This document shows, one piece after another, positions 16,507-26,200 of a stretch of DNA of 64,000 nt. The stretch is from the NCBI GenBank assembly GCA_016704345.1, contig JADJAH010000011.1, positions 62,001 to 126,000 on the forward strand, read 5' to 3'. Source of the DNA: Ignavibacteria bacterium. GTDB taxonomy: Bacteria > Bacteroidota > Ignavibacteria > Tepidaquicellales > Tepidaquicellaceae. The notes beneath the pieces were generated by a model. It was given only the letters and a program-made list of their open reading frames with translations. It ran no database searches and was not told where the DNA came from. Positions within the stretch are counted from its first letter, which is position 1, and each line of letters begins with the position of its first letter. A program made the translations under genes and the position numbers.

Positions 16507-16545
16507 TAAATATACGCACCACAATTCTAATTTTGTGCGCATATC
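16507..16545 (-). promoter_or_regulatory. 39-base motif, copy B, upstream of the 56-aa ORF
   Basis: Minus strand begins GATATGCGCACAAAA and ends GGTGCGTATATTTA. It is the partner of copy A, with a better internal inverted repeat (GCGCAC / GTGCG). It lies 49 bases upstream of the ATG at 16457. Confidence 0.55.
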
Positions 16546-16725
16546 CGAAGCACGTTCTGCATAATTGCGAACCCGCTGGAATCGCAATTCTATGTAAACA
16601 TATCAAGCAGCAATTGTATCTTGGTTAAGATTTGTAAAGTTTCGGTTGAATGAAAAACTGAGCATAAGAATTTCATTTCACTTCAAAGTTTAGGTATGTA
16701 AATTCGTTTCAACTAAACGCCTGTT

Positions 16726-17658
16726 TTGAGTCAGACTACTGACACGATACTCATGATCAGGCCCGCATCCTTCGGATTTAATGAAGAAACTGCCGGGTCA
16801 AATGCATTTCAAAAGAACCTTCCCCAATCATCTGCTGAAGTCTCCGGAAAAGCTATTGAAGAATTTGACGGCTTTGTAAAAGATCTGCGAGCCGCCGGAA
16901 TCAATGTCATTGTAATCGAAGATACAAAGGATCCTCCCAAGCCGGATGCGGTTTTTCCAAACAACTGGTTCTCAACTCATATTCTCGACAACAATGAAAA
17001 ACTCATTGTTACCTATCCGATGCAATCTCACTTGCGAAGACAAGAAGTAAGAGAGGATGTGATAAATGATCTGATTGATGAGTATGGATATTCGCACACT
17101 TGCCTCGAACAAAACGACGGCACAGAAGATGAAACTTTTCTTGAAGGAACAGGCAGTATTGTATTTGATCATAATCTTAAGAGAGCCTATGCTGCTCTCT
17201 CACCAAGAACTGACAGTGAACTGCTCGTCAGATTATGCAAACGGCTTGGATATGAACCAATCGTATTCAACGCTACAGATAGGACCGGCCAACAGGTATA
17301 TCACACAAATGTTATACTGACGATAGGCGAGTCATTTGCCGTGATTTGTACTGACATGATCAGAGATGAAAATGAAAAGGTGAATGTAATTACGAAAATA
17401 GGCGAAGGCGGCAGAGAGATTATTTCTATAAGCGAGAAGCAGGTAAATAATTTTGCAGGCAACATGATTCAGCTCAACAGCAAAGACGGAAAGAAGGTCC
17501 TTGTAATGTCAAAGACAGCGCTTGAGTGTCTTGAGGAGGATCAAAAGGAAAAGCTTCAGAAACATAATCACAACATAGTAACGGCAAACATCAAAACTAT
17601 AGAAACAATCGGCGGCGGAAGCGCGCGTTGCATGATTGCCGAAATATTTCATCAGTAA
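16726..17658 (+). CDS. Amidinotransferase/arginine-deiminase-family protein (CtlX-like)
   Basis: A 310-residue enzyme of the guanidino-group-modifying superfamily (five-bladed propeller). Visible segments are IRPASFGFNEETAGSN, the substrate-binding PDAVFPNNWFSTH (residues 73-85), the FLEGTGSIVFDH motif (139-150) with the catalytic acidic residue, VYHTNVILTIGE with the catalytic His, and GGGSARCMIAEIF at the end with the nucleophile Cys. The family includes citrulline utilisation hydrolases (CtlX), arginine deiminases and dimethylarginine hydrolases; residues alone do not settle the substrate. The start is TTG at 16726. It lies 12 bases upstream of a P-type ATPase gene and is probably co-transcribed with it, though a functional link is not obvious. 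Confidence 0.82.
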   Translation: MSQTTDTILMIRPASFGFNEETAGSNAFQKNLPQSSAEVSGKAIEEFDGFVKDLRAAGINVIVIEDTKDPPKPDAVFPNNWFSTHILDNNEKLIVTYPMQSHLRRQEVREDVINDLIDEYGYSHTCLEQNDGTEDETFLEGTGSIVFDHNLKRAYAALSPRTDSELLVRLCKRLGYEPIVFNATDRTGQQVYHTNVILTIGESFAVICTDMIRDENEKVNVITKIGEGGREIISISEKQVNNFAGNMIQLNSKDGKKVLVMSKTALECLEEDQKEKLQKHNHNIVTANIKTIETIGGGSARCMIAEIFHQ

Positions 17659-17670
17659 TTACCTATCACA

Positions 17671-20157
17671 ATGTCACAGAGCGCATACAGCGGACTGACA
17701 CCGGAAGAGGTCAGCAAATCCCGCGCTAAGCACGGTTCAAACAAATCATCATTTTCAGACGAAGGCGGAATACTTACTACCCTCAAAGACATAATCGCCG
17801 AGCCGATGTTTATTTTGCTTGTAGCGGCGGCTGTCATTTATTTTGTGCTAGGAGAACAAGCCGAAGCAATAATTATGCTGGTAGCAATATTGATCGTTGC
17901 ATCGATATCGTTTTATCAGGAAAGAAGAAGCCGCAATGCAGTAGAAGCGCTGAAGCATCTGTCAAGTCCGCTGGCTGAGGTATGCAGAAATTCCGAATGG
18001 CAGGAAATAGCTACAGACGAAATTGTTGTGGATGATCTTATACTCGTAGAAGACGGCGATCTTATTCCCGCGGATGCAGCAGTGGTAGAATGTCACGACT
18101 TTACAGTCAGCGAGAGTATTCTGACGGGTGAATCTTTATCTGTGGGGAAAAGTGCAAGTCCACCCGACAACAATATTTTCAAAGGCACATTAGTAATGAC
18201 CGGATATTGTGTCGCAAAGGTAACAATGGTTGGAGACAACACTGCACTTTCAAAGATAGAAAAATCTATTGAGGGAATTACTTCTGAAAGAACTCCGCTT
18301 CAGATACAGATCAAGAAATTCGTAACGACAATGGTAGCTTTTGGAGCAGTTGCATTTCTTCTTGTCTGGGGCTTGTCTTACTATCAGAGTGGAAATCTAT
18401 TGCATGGGTTGCTTCACGGATTGACTCTTGCAATGTCTGTTCTTCCGGAAGAGATTCCCGTTGCATTCAGCGCATTCATGGCTCTTGGAGCTTACAGACT
18501 GCTGAAAGAGAACGTCATTGCCAAACAACCATATACTGTCGAAGCGCTTGGAGCAGCTACCGTGATTTGCGTAGACAAGACCGGCACACTCACTCAGAAC
18601 GAAATGAAACTGGCAGAAGTATATGACTATGCTTCAGACACAGTTACGGACTGGTTTGCGGGAGAGACATTGTTCAGCAAAACACTCGAATATGCCATGT
18701 GGGCATCGGAGCCGAAACCATTTGATCCGATGGAAGAATCAATTCATGAAGCTTATGCAGGAACCGCTCCGAAAGACAGGCGAAGTGAATTCAAGCTTGC
18801 ACATGAATATCCGATAAAAGGAAATCCGCCTGTGATGACACACATACATCTTGATGCGGACGGAAACTATGTTGTAGCCTGCAAAGGCGGACTCGAAACT
18901 ATACTCAACCAAAGCACACTGTCTCCTGAAGAACTGGAAAAGATAAATTCGCTTGCTTCATCAATTGCAGCAAAAGGAAGAAGGGTTCTTGGAGTTGCAG
19001 AGTCGAGAGCCAATATTGAAAAACTTCCTGAAACACAAGAGGGATTCATATACGAGTTTCTGGGACTTGTTTCCTTCTACGATCCTCCGAAAGAGAATAT
19101 TGGAAATGTCCTGGAGTCATTCTACAATGCAGGAATAAAAGTAAAGATGATTACAGGCGATTATCCGGAAACAGCACGAGCAGTTGCAGATCAGGTTGGC
19201 CTGAAGAATGAAGGAACCGTTCTTACTGGTGAAGACATAATGAAACTCGATAGTGAGGTTATCCTCGGAACTTCAGAGCATGTGAACATTTTTGCCAGAA
19301 TGTTTCCCGAGGCAAAGATGAAAGTTATCAATGCATTAAAAGATCAGGGCGAAGTAGTTGCAATGACAGGAGACGGAGTAAATGACGGACCCGCCCTAAA
19401 GGCGGCGCACATCGGCATCTCAATGGGAAAGAAAGGGAGCGAGCTTGCAAAGAGCGAGGCATCGCTGATTCTTGTGGATGATGACCTTACCCACATGGTT
19501 GATGCCGTTGCAATGGGAAGGAAAATTTATGAGAATCTCAAGAAGGCAGTTCAGTATATAATTTCCATACACATTCCCATCATACTCATTGTGACGTTGC
19601 CTTTGGTATTCTTCTGGAAATTTACGGAGATCTTCAGTCCGGTACATGTGATCTTTCTGGAGCTTATCATGGGACCGACTTGCTCGATCATTTATGAGAA
19701 CGAACCGATTGAGGCAAATTCAATGCAAAGAGCCCCGAGAAAAATGTCGAGCACATTCTTGTCATTCAACGAACTTTCGATCAGCATAATTCAGGGGCTC
19801 GCTATCACCGCTGCCTGCTTGTTGCTTGGATATGACACATTAAACAAAACAAATGATGAAACACTTACAAGAACCGTCATCTTCTCGACTCTGATTTTCA
19901 GCAACTTATTTCTGACACTTATTAACAGATCATTTTACTTCTCGGTATTCACTACACTGAAGTACAAGAATAAATTGCTGCCGTATGTTTTGGTGATTTC
20001 GCTCATCATACTTTTCATTGCCATATACACAGCGCCTGTGAGTGAAATCTTCGGATTCAAGCCGCTCAGTATTGGCTATGTTCTTCTTTCTCTAATTGCT
20101 GCCTTTGCCGGCACGTTTTGGATAGAGTTTTGGAAAGCGAAGAAGAGGAGCAATTGA
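17671..20157 (+). CDS. Cation-transporting P-type ATPase
   Basis: An 828-residue P-type ATPase. Motifs: actuator TGES (152-155), transmembrane PEEIP (259-263), phosphorylation site CVDKTGTLT with D302, KGG in the nucleotide domain, TGDYPETARAVA and MTGDGVNDGPALKAAHIG in the hinge. It has no heavy-metal CPC motif, so it belongs to the P2-like ion pumps. The M4 sequence PEEIP differs from the PEGLP of SERCA-type calcium pumps, and M6 carries LELIMGPTCSIIYENEP. Calcium is the likeliest substrate by family, but manganese or another cation is possible. About 10 membrane helices are expected. The last gene of the pair with the amidinotransferase. Confidence 0.9.
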   Translation: MSQSAYSGLTPEEVSKSRAKHGSNKSSFSDEGGILTTLKDIIAEPMFILLVAAAVIYFVLGEQAEAIIMLVAILIVASISFYQERRSRNAVEALKHLSSPLAEVCRNSEWQEIATDEIVVDDLILVEDGDLIPADAAVVECHDFTVSESILTGESLSVGKSASPPDNNIFKGTLVMTGYCVAKVTMVGDNTALSKIEKSIEGITSERTPLQIQIKKFVTTMVAFGAVAFLLVWGLSYYQSGNLLHGLLHGLTLAMSVLPEEIPVAFSAFMALGAYRLLKENVIAKQPYTVEALGAATVICVDKTGTLTQNEMKLAEVYDYASDTVTDWFAGETLFSKTLEYAMWASEPKPFDPMEESIHEAYAGTAPKDRRSEFKLAHEYPIKGNPPVMTHIHLDADGNYVVACKGGLETILNQSTLSPEELEKINSLASSIAAKGRRVLGVAESRANIEKLPETQEGFIYEFLGLVSFYDPPKENIGNVLESFYNAGIKVKMITGDYPETARAVADQVGLKNEGTVLTGEDIMKLDSEVILGTSEHVNIFARMFPEAKMKVINALKDQGEVVAMTGDGVNDGPALKAAHIGISMGKKGSELAKSEASLILVDDDLTHMVDAVAMGRKIYENLKKAVQYIISIHIPIILIVTLPLVFFWKFTEIFSPVHVIFLELIMGPTCSIIYENEPIEANSMQRAPRKMSSTFLSFNELSISIIQGLAITAACLLLGYDTLNKTNDETLTRTVIFSTLIFSNLFLTLINRSFYFSVFTTLKYKNKLLPYVLVISLIILFIAIYTAPVSEIFGFKPLSIGYVLLSLIAAFAGTFWIEFWKAKKRSN

Positions 20158-20242
20158 AAATTGAAAATTGAAAATGGAGAATTGAAAATTGAAAATTGAA
20201 AATGGAAAATGGAGAATGGAGAATGGAAAATGGAAAATGAAG
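20158..20242. repeat. (GAAAATT)n-like heptamer array
   Basis: About twelve imperfect copies of a 7-base unit, alternating GAAAATT and GAAAATG/GAGAATG, directly after the ATPase stop and about 40 bases upstream of the next promoter. Such simple arrays can change in length by slippage. Confidence 0.75.
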
Positions 20243-20279
20243 ATCAGAAATGGTTTCGCCTTAAATTTTCAATTCTTAA

Positions 20280-20310
20280 TTTGCGCAGGGAAATACATTA
20301 ACTATTTTTG
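20280..20310 (+). promoter_or_regulatory. Bacteroidota-type promoter of the phenol-lyase gene
   Basis: TTTG (20280-20283), 19-base spacer, TATTTTTG (20303-20310): an exact match to TTTG-N19-TAnnTTTG. Transcription should start near 20317, about 13 bases before the ATG, giving a very short leader. Confidence 0.75.
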
Positions 20311-20329
20311 TAGATAACTTAAAATCAAA

Positions 20330-21727
20330 ATGGAAAAGAGAAAACGACGGGATCCGCATCACTCATGGGCAGAGCCATTTAAGATAAAGATGGTTGAACT
20401 GCTTAAGATGACAACACCGGCTCAGAGAAAGAAAACAATTGAAGAAGCCGGCTTCAATACATTCCTTCTTAAATCGCGCGATGTTTATATAGACTTGCTT
20501 ACAGACAGCGGCACTAACGCTATGAGCGACAGGCAATGGGCAGGGCTGATGATGGGCGATGAGGCCTATGCCGGCAGTGAAAATTTTTATCACCTCGAGG
20601 CGACCGTAAGAAAATACTACGGCTACAAATATGTTGTTCCCACGCATCAGGGCCGCGGGGCGGAGAACCTGCTGTCGAGAATTACTATAAAGCCCGGTGA
20701 TGTTGTTCCCGGTAATATGTATTTCACAACCACGCGACTTCATCAGGAACTTGCCGGAGGAACATTCTATGATGTGATCATTGACGAGGCGCATGATCCT
20801 GCCAGCCTGCATCCGTTCAAAGGTGACATAGATATTGCGAAGCTCGAAGCTCTTGTTAAGAAGTTTGGCGCAAAGAAGATTCCTTACATTTGCGTTGCAA
20901 CAACCGTCAATATGGCGGGTGGTCAGCCGATATCGATGAAGAATCTCAAAGAAGTCCGCAAGTTTACAAGCAAGCACGGCATTAAGATATTTCTTGATAT
21001 GACAAGAGTTGCAGAGAATGCGTGGTTCATCAAAACGAGGGAGCATGGTTATGCGGACAAATCTGTTGCGGCTATTGTAAAGGAGATATGTTCGCTTACT
21101 GACGGTGCAACATTCAGCGCTAAGAAAGATGCGCTTGTAAATATTGGCGGATTCTTCGCGGTTAATGACAAGAAACTTTATGATGAAGCAAGCAACCTCT
21201 GTGTTGTGTATGAAGGGCTGCATACTTATGGCGGACTTGCCGGCAGGGATATGGAAGCCATGGCGATAGGCATTGTTGAGTCACTTACTGACGACCACAT
21301 GAAAGCAAGAATTGGTCAGGTGATATATCTTGGAGAGAAGCTGATGGATGCAGGCATTCCGATCGTTCGTCCGATCGGAGGACACGGGATCTTCCTCGAT
21401 GCAAAAGCATTTCTTCCTCACATAAAGCAAGACAACTTCCCGGCGCAGACGCTTGCCGCAGAGATTTACATTGATTCCGGTGTGAGATCAATGGAGAGAG
21501 GTATTGTTTCAGCAGGGCGTGATAAGAATACCGGAAAGCATAATTATCCAAAGCTTGAACTTGTTCGCCTGACACTGCCGAGAAGAGTTTATACTCAGGC
21601 GCACATGGATGTGATTGCAGAAAGCATAGAGTGCGTTCATGACAGACGAAAGAAAGTAAGAGGTTTGAAAATGGTCTATGAGCCAAAGTACTTGAGGTTT
21701 TTTCAGGCAAGGTTCAAGAGAGCGTAA
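20330..21727 (+). CDS. tpl: Tyrosine phenol-lyase (beta-eliminating PLP lyase)
   Basis: A 465-residue PLP enzyme of the tryptophanase/tyrosine phenol-lyase family, which splits the aromatic amino acid into phenol (or indole), pyruvate and ammonia. The PLP lysine is K266 in TFSAKKDALVNIGG. Residues that set substrate choice match Citrobacter TPL with a constant offset of 9: T133 (T124), M388 (M379), R390 (R381) and F457 (F448). The phrases NMYFTTTRLHQE and GVRSMERGIVSAGRD are TPL-like; tryptophanases have DTT and VEIG there. Automatic annotation might call it tryptophanase. Cytoplasmic, tetramer expected. It has its own strong promoter, a single-gene unit, for using tyrosine as carbon and nitrogen source. 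Confidence 0.82.
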   Translation: MEKRKRRDPHHSWAEPFKIKMVELLKMTTPAQRKKTIEEAGFNTFLLKSRDVYIDLLTDSGTNAMSDRQWAGLMMGDEAYAGSENFYHLEATVRKYYGYKYVVPTHQGRGAENLLSRITIKPGDVVPGNMYFTTTRLHQELAGGTFYDVIIDEAHDPASLHPFKGDIDIAKLEALVKKFGAKKIPYICVATTVNMAGGQPISMKNLKEVRKFTSKHGIKIFLDMTRVAENAWFIKTREHGYADKSVAAIVKEICSLTDGATFSAKKDALVNIGGFFAVNDKKLYDEASNLCVVYEGLHTYGGLAGRDMEAMAIGIVESLTDDHMKARIGQVIYLGEKLMDAGIPIVRPIGGHGIFLDAKAFLPHIKQDNFPAQTLAAEIYIDSGVRSMERGIVSAGRDKNTGKHNYPKLELVRLTLPRRVYTQAHMDVIAESIECVHDRRKKVRGLKMVYEPKYLRFFQARFKRA

Positions 21728-22246
21728 TTAAGAATTAAGAATTAGGAATTAGGAATTAAGAATTAAAAGCGGATCTCCGGGTGAATTAACTTCAACGTCC
21801 CGATGAGAAATTTAGAATTAAAAATTAGAAATTAGGAATTAGAAATAAGTTTGCTCAACAGCAGAGTCCTCCTCTTGTAATGTGTTGTGCAATTGCAATG
21901 ACTATTAACGGAGTGACTCTGCTGCAACAAAAAACTTTTAACACGCAGGAACACAAATATAACCTGTCGCCCCTGAGTGTTTCTGTCAGGGGCCCACAAG
22001 TGAAGCGTCCATATGTTCCACGTCCCCGCTGAGTCCACTTTGCAAAAGTTAGAAACATTATCAGCTTGCTTCAAGCGGGAGACTCCACGAAGTAGCAGGC
22101 AGCAGGGACGGAAAGAATAAAAAATCCGAGTCTCGCCGCAAAATGCTTTGCGAACTGCCTTCAATGATTTCCACGACGATTTTAACATCAACGGGCAAAA
22201 CTAAAAACTATTTTACGTTAAAATTCAGATTGTCTTATTCGCAGCG
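21728..22246. other. Repeat-rich intergenic region, no gene seen
   Basis: Holds AATTAAG-type heptamer runs (21727-21768 and 21807-21847) and one copy of the dispersed palindromic family at 21963-22005 (CTGTCGCCCCTGAGTG then CTGTCAGGGGCCCACA). The open frames here translate only the repeats. Confidence 0.6.
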
Positions 22247-22912
22247 CTACAGTACCGACTTGTGTTCAAGCGCGAATCTCACAAGGCTCAGACTTCCATG
22301 CAGTTCCAGCTTTCTGCTGATGTTGCTCCTGTGGGTTTCTACAGTCTTGTAGCTGATGAACAGCTCATCCGCAATTTCTTTTGACGAGAGATTCTCGGAA
22401 ACCAGCTTAAGAATTTTTCTCTCCATCGGTGTAAGGTCATCTATTGTGGGATTTTCATTTCTCAGTTTCTCGTGCATCGTCATGCGCTTAACGAGATATT
22501 TTGAGATCAGAGGACTGATGGCATAATCGCCGGCAGCAACAAGTCTGATGCTTTCACAAATATCATCTGCTGCGCTTTCCTTCAGCACATATCCTCTGAT
22601 GCCAAGATCCATTGCCTCGTTAAACATGTTCTCTTCCTTGTACATTGTAAGGAATATTATTTTCACGGAATTGTCTGACTTCTTCAATTCCTTCAAGACT
22701 TCAAATCCTGTTTTCTTCGGCATATCAATATCCAGTATCGCAACATCAGGATTCTTCTCCAATATCATCTCCAAAGCTTTTTGCCCGTCGCCGGCTTCGC
22801 CAATGATTTCGATTCCTTCTTCCTCTTCAATGATCTGCTTCAGCCCGCCCCTGAATATCGGATGATCATCGGCAACAATCACTCTTATCTTTCGTTTCAT
22901 ACCTGAATTCAT
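22247..22912 (-). CDS. NarL/FixJ-type response regulator
   Basis: A 221-residue two-component regulator. The receiver domain (about 8-125) has the acidic pair DD (15-16), phospho-acceptor D61 in VAILDIDMP, T89 in FLTMY and K111 in YVLKES. The C-terminal LuxR-type helix-turn-helix (about 158-220) contains LTPMERKILKLVSENLSSKE followed by IADELFISYKTVETHRSNI. It is the cognate partner of the HisKA_3 sensor kinase just upstream on the same strand, about 290 bases away. An alternative start at the internal ATG (22900) is possible. Its targets are unknown; the secreted T9SS proteins next door are plausible. Confidence 0.93.
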   Translation of the reverse strand: MNSGMKRKIRVIVADDHPIFRGGLKQIIEEEEGIEIIGEAGDGQKALEMILEKNPDVAILDIDMPKKTGFEVLKELKKSDNSVKIIFLTMYKEENMFNEAMDLGIRGYVLKESAADDICESIRLVAAGDYAISPLISKYLVKRMTMHEKLRNENPTIDDLTPMERKILKLVSENLSSKEIADELFISYKTVETHRSNISRKLELHGSLSLVRFALEHKSVL

Positions 22913-23202
22913 TTTCCGTTGTTCACAATACCGTAAAATAGAATTATTGTTGTTGTTAAGTTATAAGATTGATTCAGTAATTTGAATAAGGGTAAACCTT
23001 TAATTTTCTTTGGTGCTTGTTCAGGCACCGTCTTTTCAAAACCTGTCGTCCCTGAGTGCTTCTGTCAGGGGCCCACAAGTGATTTGCCAATGAGTTCTGT
23101 GGGTTCCTGCAGGAGCAAGCCCGCCTGCTTGACGAAATGCGTTTCACTTTAATAACCAGCGGGCAGGCAGGAACGACAAATCAGTTTGGTTTTGAGACAG
23201 CC
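22913..23202. repeat. Dispersed palindromic repeat between kinase and regulator genes
   Basis: The gap holds a copy of the CTGTC...CAGGGGCCCACA family at about 23037-23180, with an inner inverted pair (GCCCGCCTGCTT / CCAGCGGGCAGGC). The repeat lies inside the presumed kinase-regulator transcript and could act as an attenuator or mRNA-stability hairpin. Confidence 0.6.
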
Positions 23203-26200
23203 TCAAGTCTCAGTGACGTGAGGAATTACAATCTCTATCAATGTCCCTTTTCCCTGTTCAGAATCTATATCAAACTCACCGCCCAAAAGTTTAACCCTTT
23301 CTTCTATTCCCTTCAGACCAAAGCCGTTTCTTTCAGAGCTTAATCGATGACTCTTAATATCAAATCCCTTTCCGTTGTCTGAGATGCTCAGATAAATGTA
23401 AGAGCCGTGCTTCCTGACTCTTACAATAACTTTGCCTGCACCCGAATGTTTGATCACATTGTTCAGACTTTCCTGGATTATTCTGTAAATATTAATCCCT
23501 GTTTCGGGCGGGAACATCCTGTCAATGTCATCCAATATTCCGGTAAAAGTTATATCCGTAAAATTATTCGCCCGCTCTATCATTGATTCAATTGTCTTTG
23601 TGAGTCCAAGCCTGTCAAGCTCGTAGGGCCGGAGGTTATAGGATATTTGTCTAACGTCATCAATTGCAGACGATGTCAGTTCTGACAGCTCGCTCAACTG
23701 CTGAATGAATTTTTCATCGCCCGTTTTCTTTATGTTTGTCAGAAGTTTGTTCTTGAGAATAAGCAGATCCTGACCGATGCTGTCGTGAAGCTCGGCAGCA
23801 ACCCGTTTTCTCTCATTCTCCTGTGACTCGATAAGCTTCTTCGTAAATTCTTCTCTCTGTATGTTTTCCTCATTCAATCTGCTGATCCGCTTTCTGTAGA
23901 ACGAGCCAAGTCCTGCAAGTGCGCCAAGTCCAATAAGGCTTTTGAACAAAACTGTCTTGTGCCATGGCGGAGATATCTTCAGCTTTATGGAAGTTCCTTC
24001 TTCATTCCAGAAGCCGTCATTATTAGAGCCCTTCACTCTGAAAGTATATTCACCCGGATCAAGGTTCGTATATGTCGCCGACCTCCGCGTTCCGCAGTAA
24101 ACCCAGTCTTCATCAAAGCCTTCCATTTTATATGCATGCTGATTCTGCTTCGGGTCGTTATAGATCAGCGATGCGAATTCGAATGTAATTACATTTTCCT
24201 TATGTGTCAGAGTTATCTCTTCAGCGTATGTGATGCTTTTTTTCAGGTATGGATTGTCCGGAGATGGTTTGACAGATTCGTGCAGGATTTTGAAATCCGT
24301 CAGGGCAATTTGCGGGATGTTTGGATTTGTCGTGATCTCTTCGGGCTTGAAGTATGTTACTCCATTCTTACCTCCGAAGTACATTGTTCCATCTTCTGAT
24401 TTCGTATAAGAGTGATCATTAAAGTCGTTCAGATCTTTGTAAATAACAGATTCATGAGTTTCCGGATGTACTTTATGCAAGTTTCTTTCTGAAGAAATCC
24501 ATAAGAAACCTTCCTCATCAAACATTAGACCTGAAACTTGTGTAACCGGTGTTTCAAAACTTTCGAACACCAAATCTTTTCCTGAATTCCTAAACAGGCC
24601 GTTTGTTCGGGTACCGATCCAGATATTCCCAAATTTGTCTTCCTCAATCAAATTGATAACAGGGAACGGTATTGCGGGATCCAATGAATAGTCATATATC
24701 TTTTCCTCTGACCGAACATATTTGAATATCCCATGGCCGCCGGTTCCGATCCATAGATTTTTTCGTGAATCAGTCATAAGGAAGTGTACTGGGACATTGT
24801 CGAACTTGTCCGATATTAGTTTATTTCCCACAACGACCATCTTCTTCATATCAAACTGCACAAGTTTCTTATACACAATTGAAAGCCACAATAAATCAGG
24901 ATTTGTTCCGTCCTTGCATTGGCACGCAGAATATACACCTGGAAAATCCAACCCATCTAATATTACATGATAATCAATCACATTGATTTCGGAATTAGTG
25001 TCAAGATAAACCAGCCCGAATTTGTTGCAACCAATCCACAGTCTGCCGGTATCATCTCTGTTGAATCCTGTAACTGTTGTATACTTAAGATTGCTAAATC
25101 TTTCAATCTCATATTCATTAGTGTCTGCTTTGCAAAGTCTGTATGCGCCGTCGGCAACTGAGCCAACCCACAAATTCGATCCTTCATTATGCAAGCAGTA
25201 AGTATTGTTTGCTATGGTATCTTCTTTTCCAATTTTGATATTAACTTTTAAGAATTTCTTCTCATTCCGATCAAATCTAAAGATTCCGCTATCACGAGTG
25301 CCAATCCAAATAACATTATCTTGATCAATAAACATTTTTAAAACATAGTTTGAAAACATGTTCCCGTTAACAGGAGCTTTAAAATTGATTCTCTCATATA
25401 TATCCTTATTTGAATCATAACATATCAGACCCATGGGTGTTCCTATCCAATACAGCCCGTGGCTGTCTTCACACATGCATGTGACATAGTTTCCGTTAAT
25501 GTTGTCAAAATTTTCCTGATAGAAATTGATCTTATCGATAACTCTTTCTGATGCATCCAATCTGGAAATCAGTGAAGGGGACCCTACCCAAAGATTTTGC
25601 ATTAAGTCTCTGAAAACAAAACTGATCGCTACATGAGATTCGTGGACATCTATCTGTCTGTCAAGAACTATACTTGAAATGTTCTGATTTGATAAGTCAA
25701 AGATATTCAAACCTCTGCCATAAGTTCCTATATACAACTTGTTAACTGTTTTGTCAAACTGTATGCTACTAATGGAGTTACCACTTATGCTAAATCTTGG
25801 CTCTTCAGCCAAACATTTGAAATGAGCAGCTTGCTGATTCAATCTGTTATATCTGAATACCCCATTAGCACTAGTACCTATCCACAAATTATTCTGACTG
25901 TCTTCACACATACGAAGCGCATCATTGCCTTTTAGATAATTGTGAAATGGGAGAACCAGATTTTCAGAAGTTTCGCAGTGTAAGTCAAGATTCAATACAT
26001 TTCCTGTTCCTGTAATTAAAAAAATATTTCTCTCGTTAATGCAAGTCAAGCTACGAATGTCATTATCATTTGAAACATCAGGTAACTCATGATAAAGATC
26101 TACCTTTTTGAAATTTGCGCCGTCATACCTGAACAATCCCTTGTCTGTTGCAAACCACATTAGTCCGCTCTTGTCTTGGAAAATGGAGTTCGTTTTGCAG

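Noticed and set aside
10969..16545. Prophage or complete insertion sequence
   Set aside because: No structural phage genes, integrase or paired terminal repeats; only the RAYT and its palindromes.
15932..16725. Integron attC sites or mobile-element ends near the helicase
   Set aside because: The shared 39-base motif lacks attC core sites (RYYYAAC/GTTRRRY pair) and lies upstream of starts, which fits regulation better.
20363..21223. 286-codon minus-strand frame opposite the phenol-lyase gene
   Set aside because: Antisense to conserved PLP enzyme sequence; no recognisable motifs or ribosome site.
20330..21727. Tryptophanase (tnaA) call
   Set aside because: Active-site determinants (Thr133, Arg390, Met388, Phe457) match tyrosine phenol-lyase instead.
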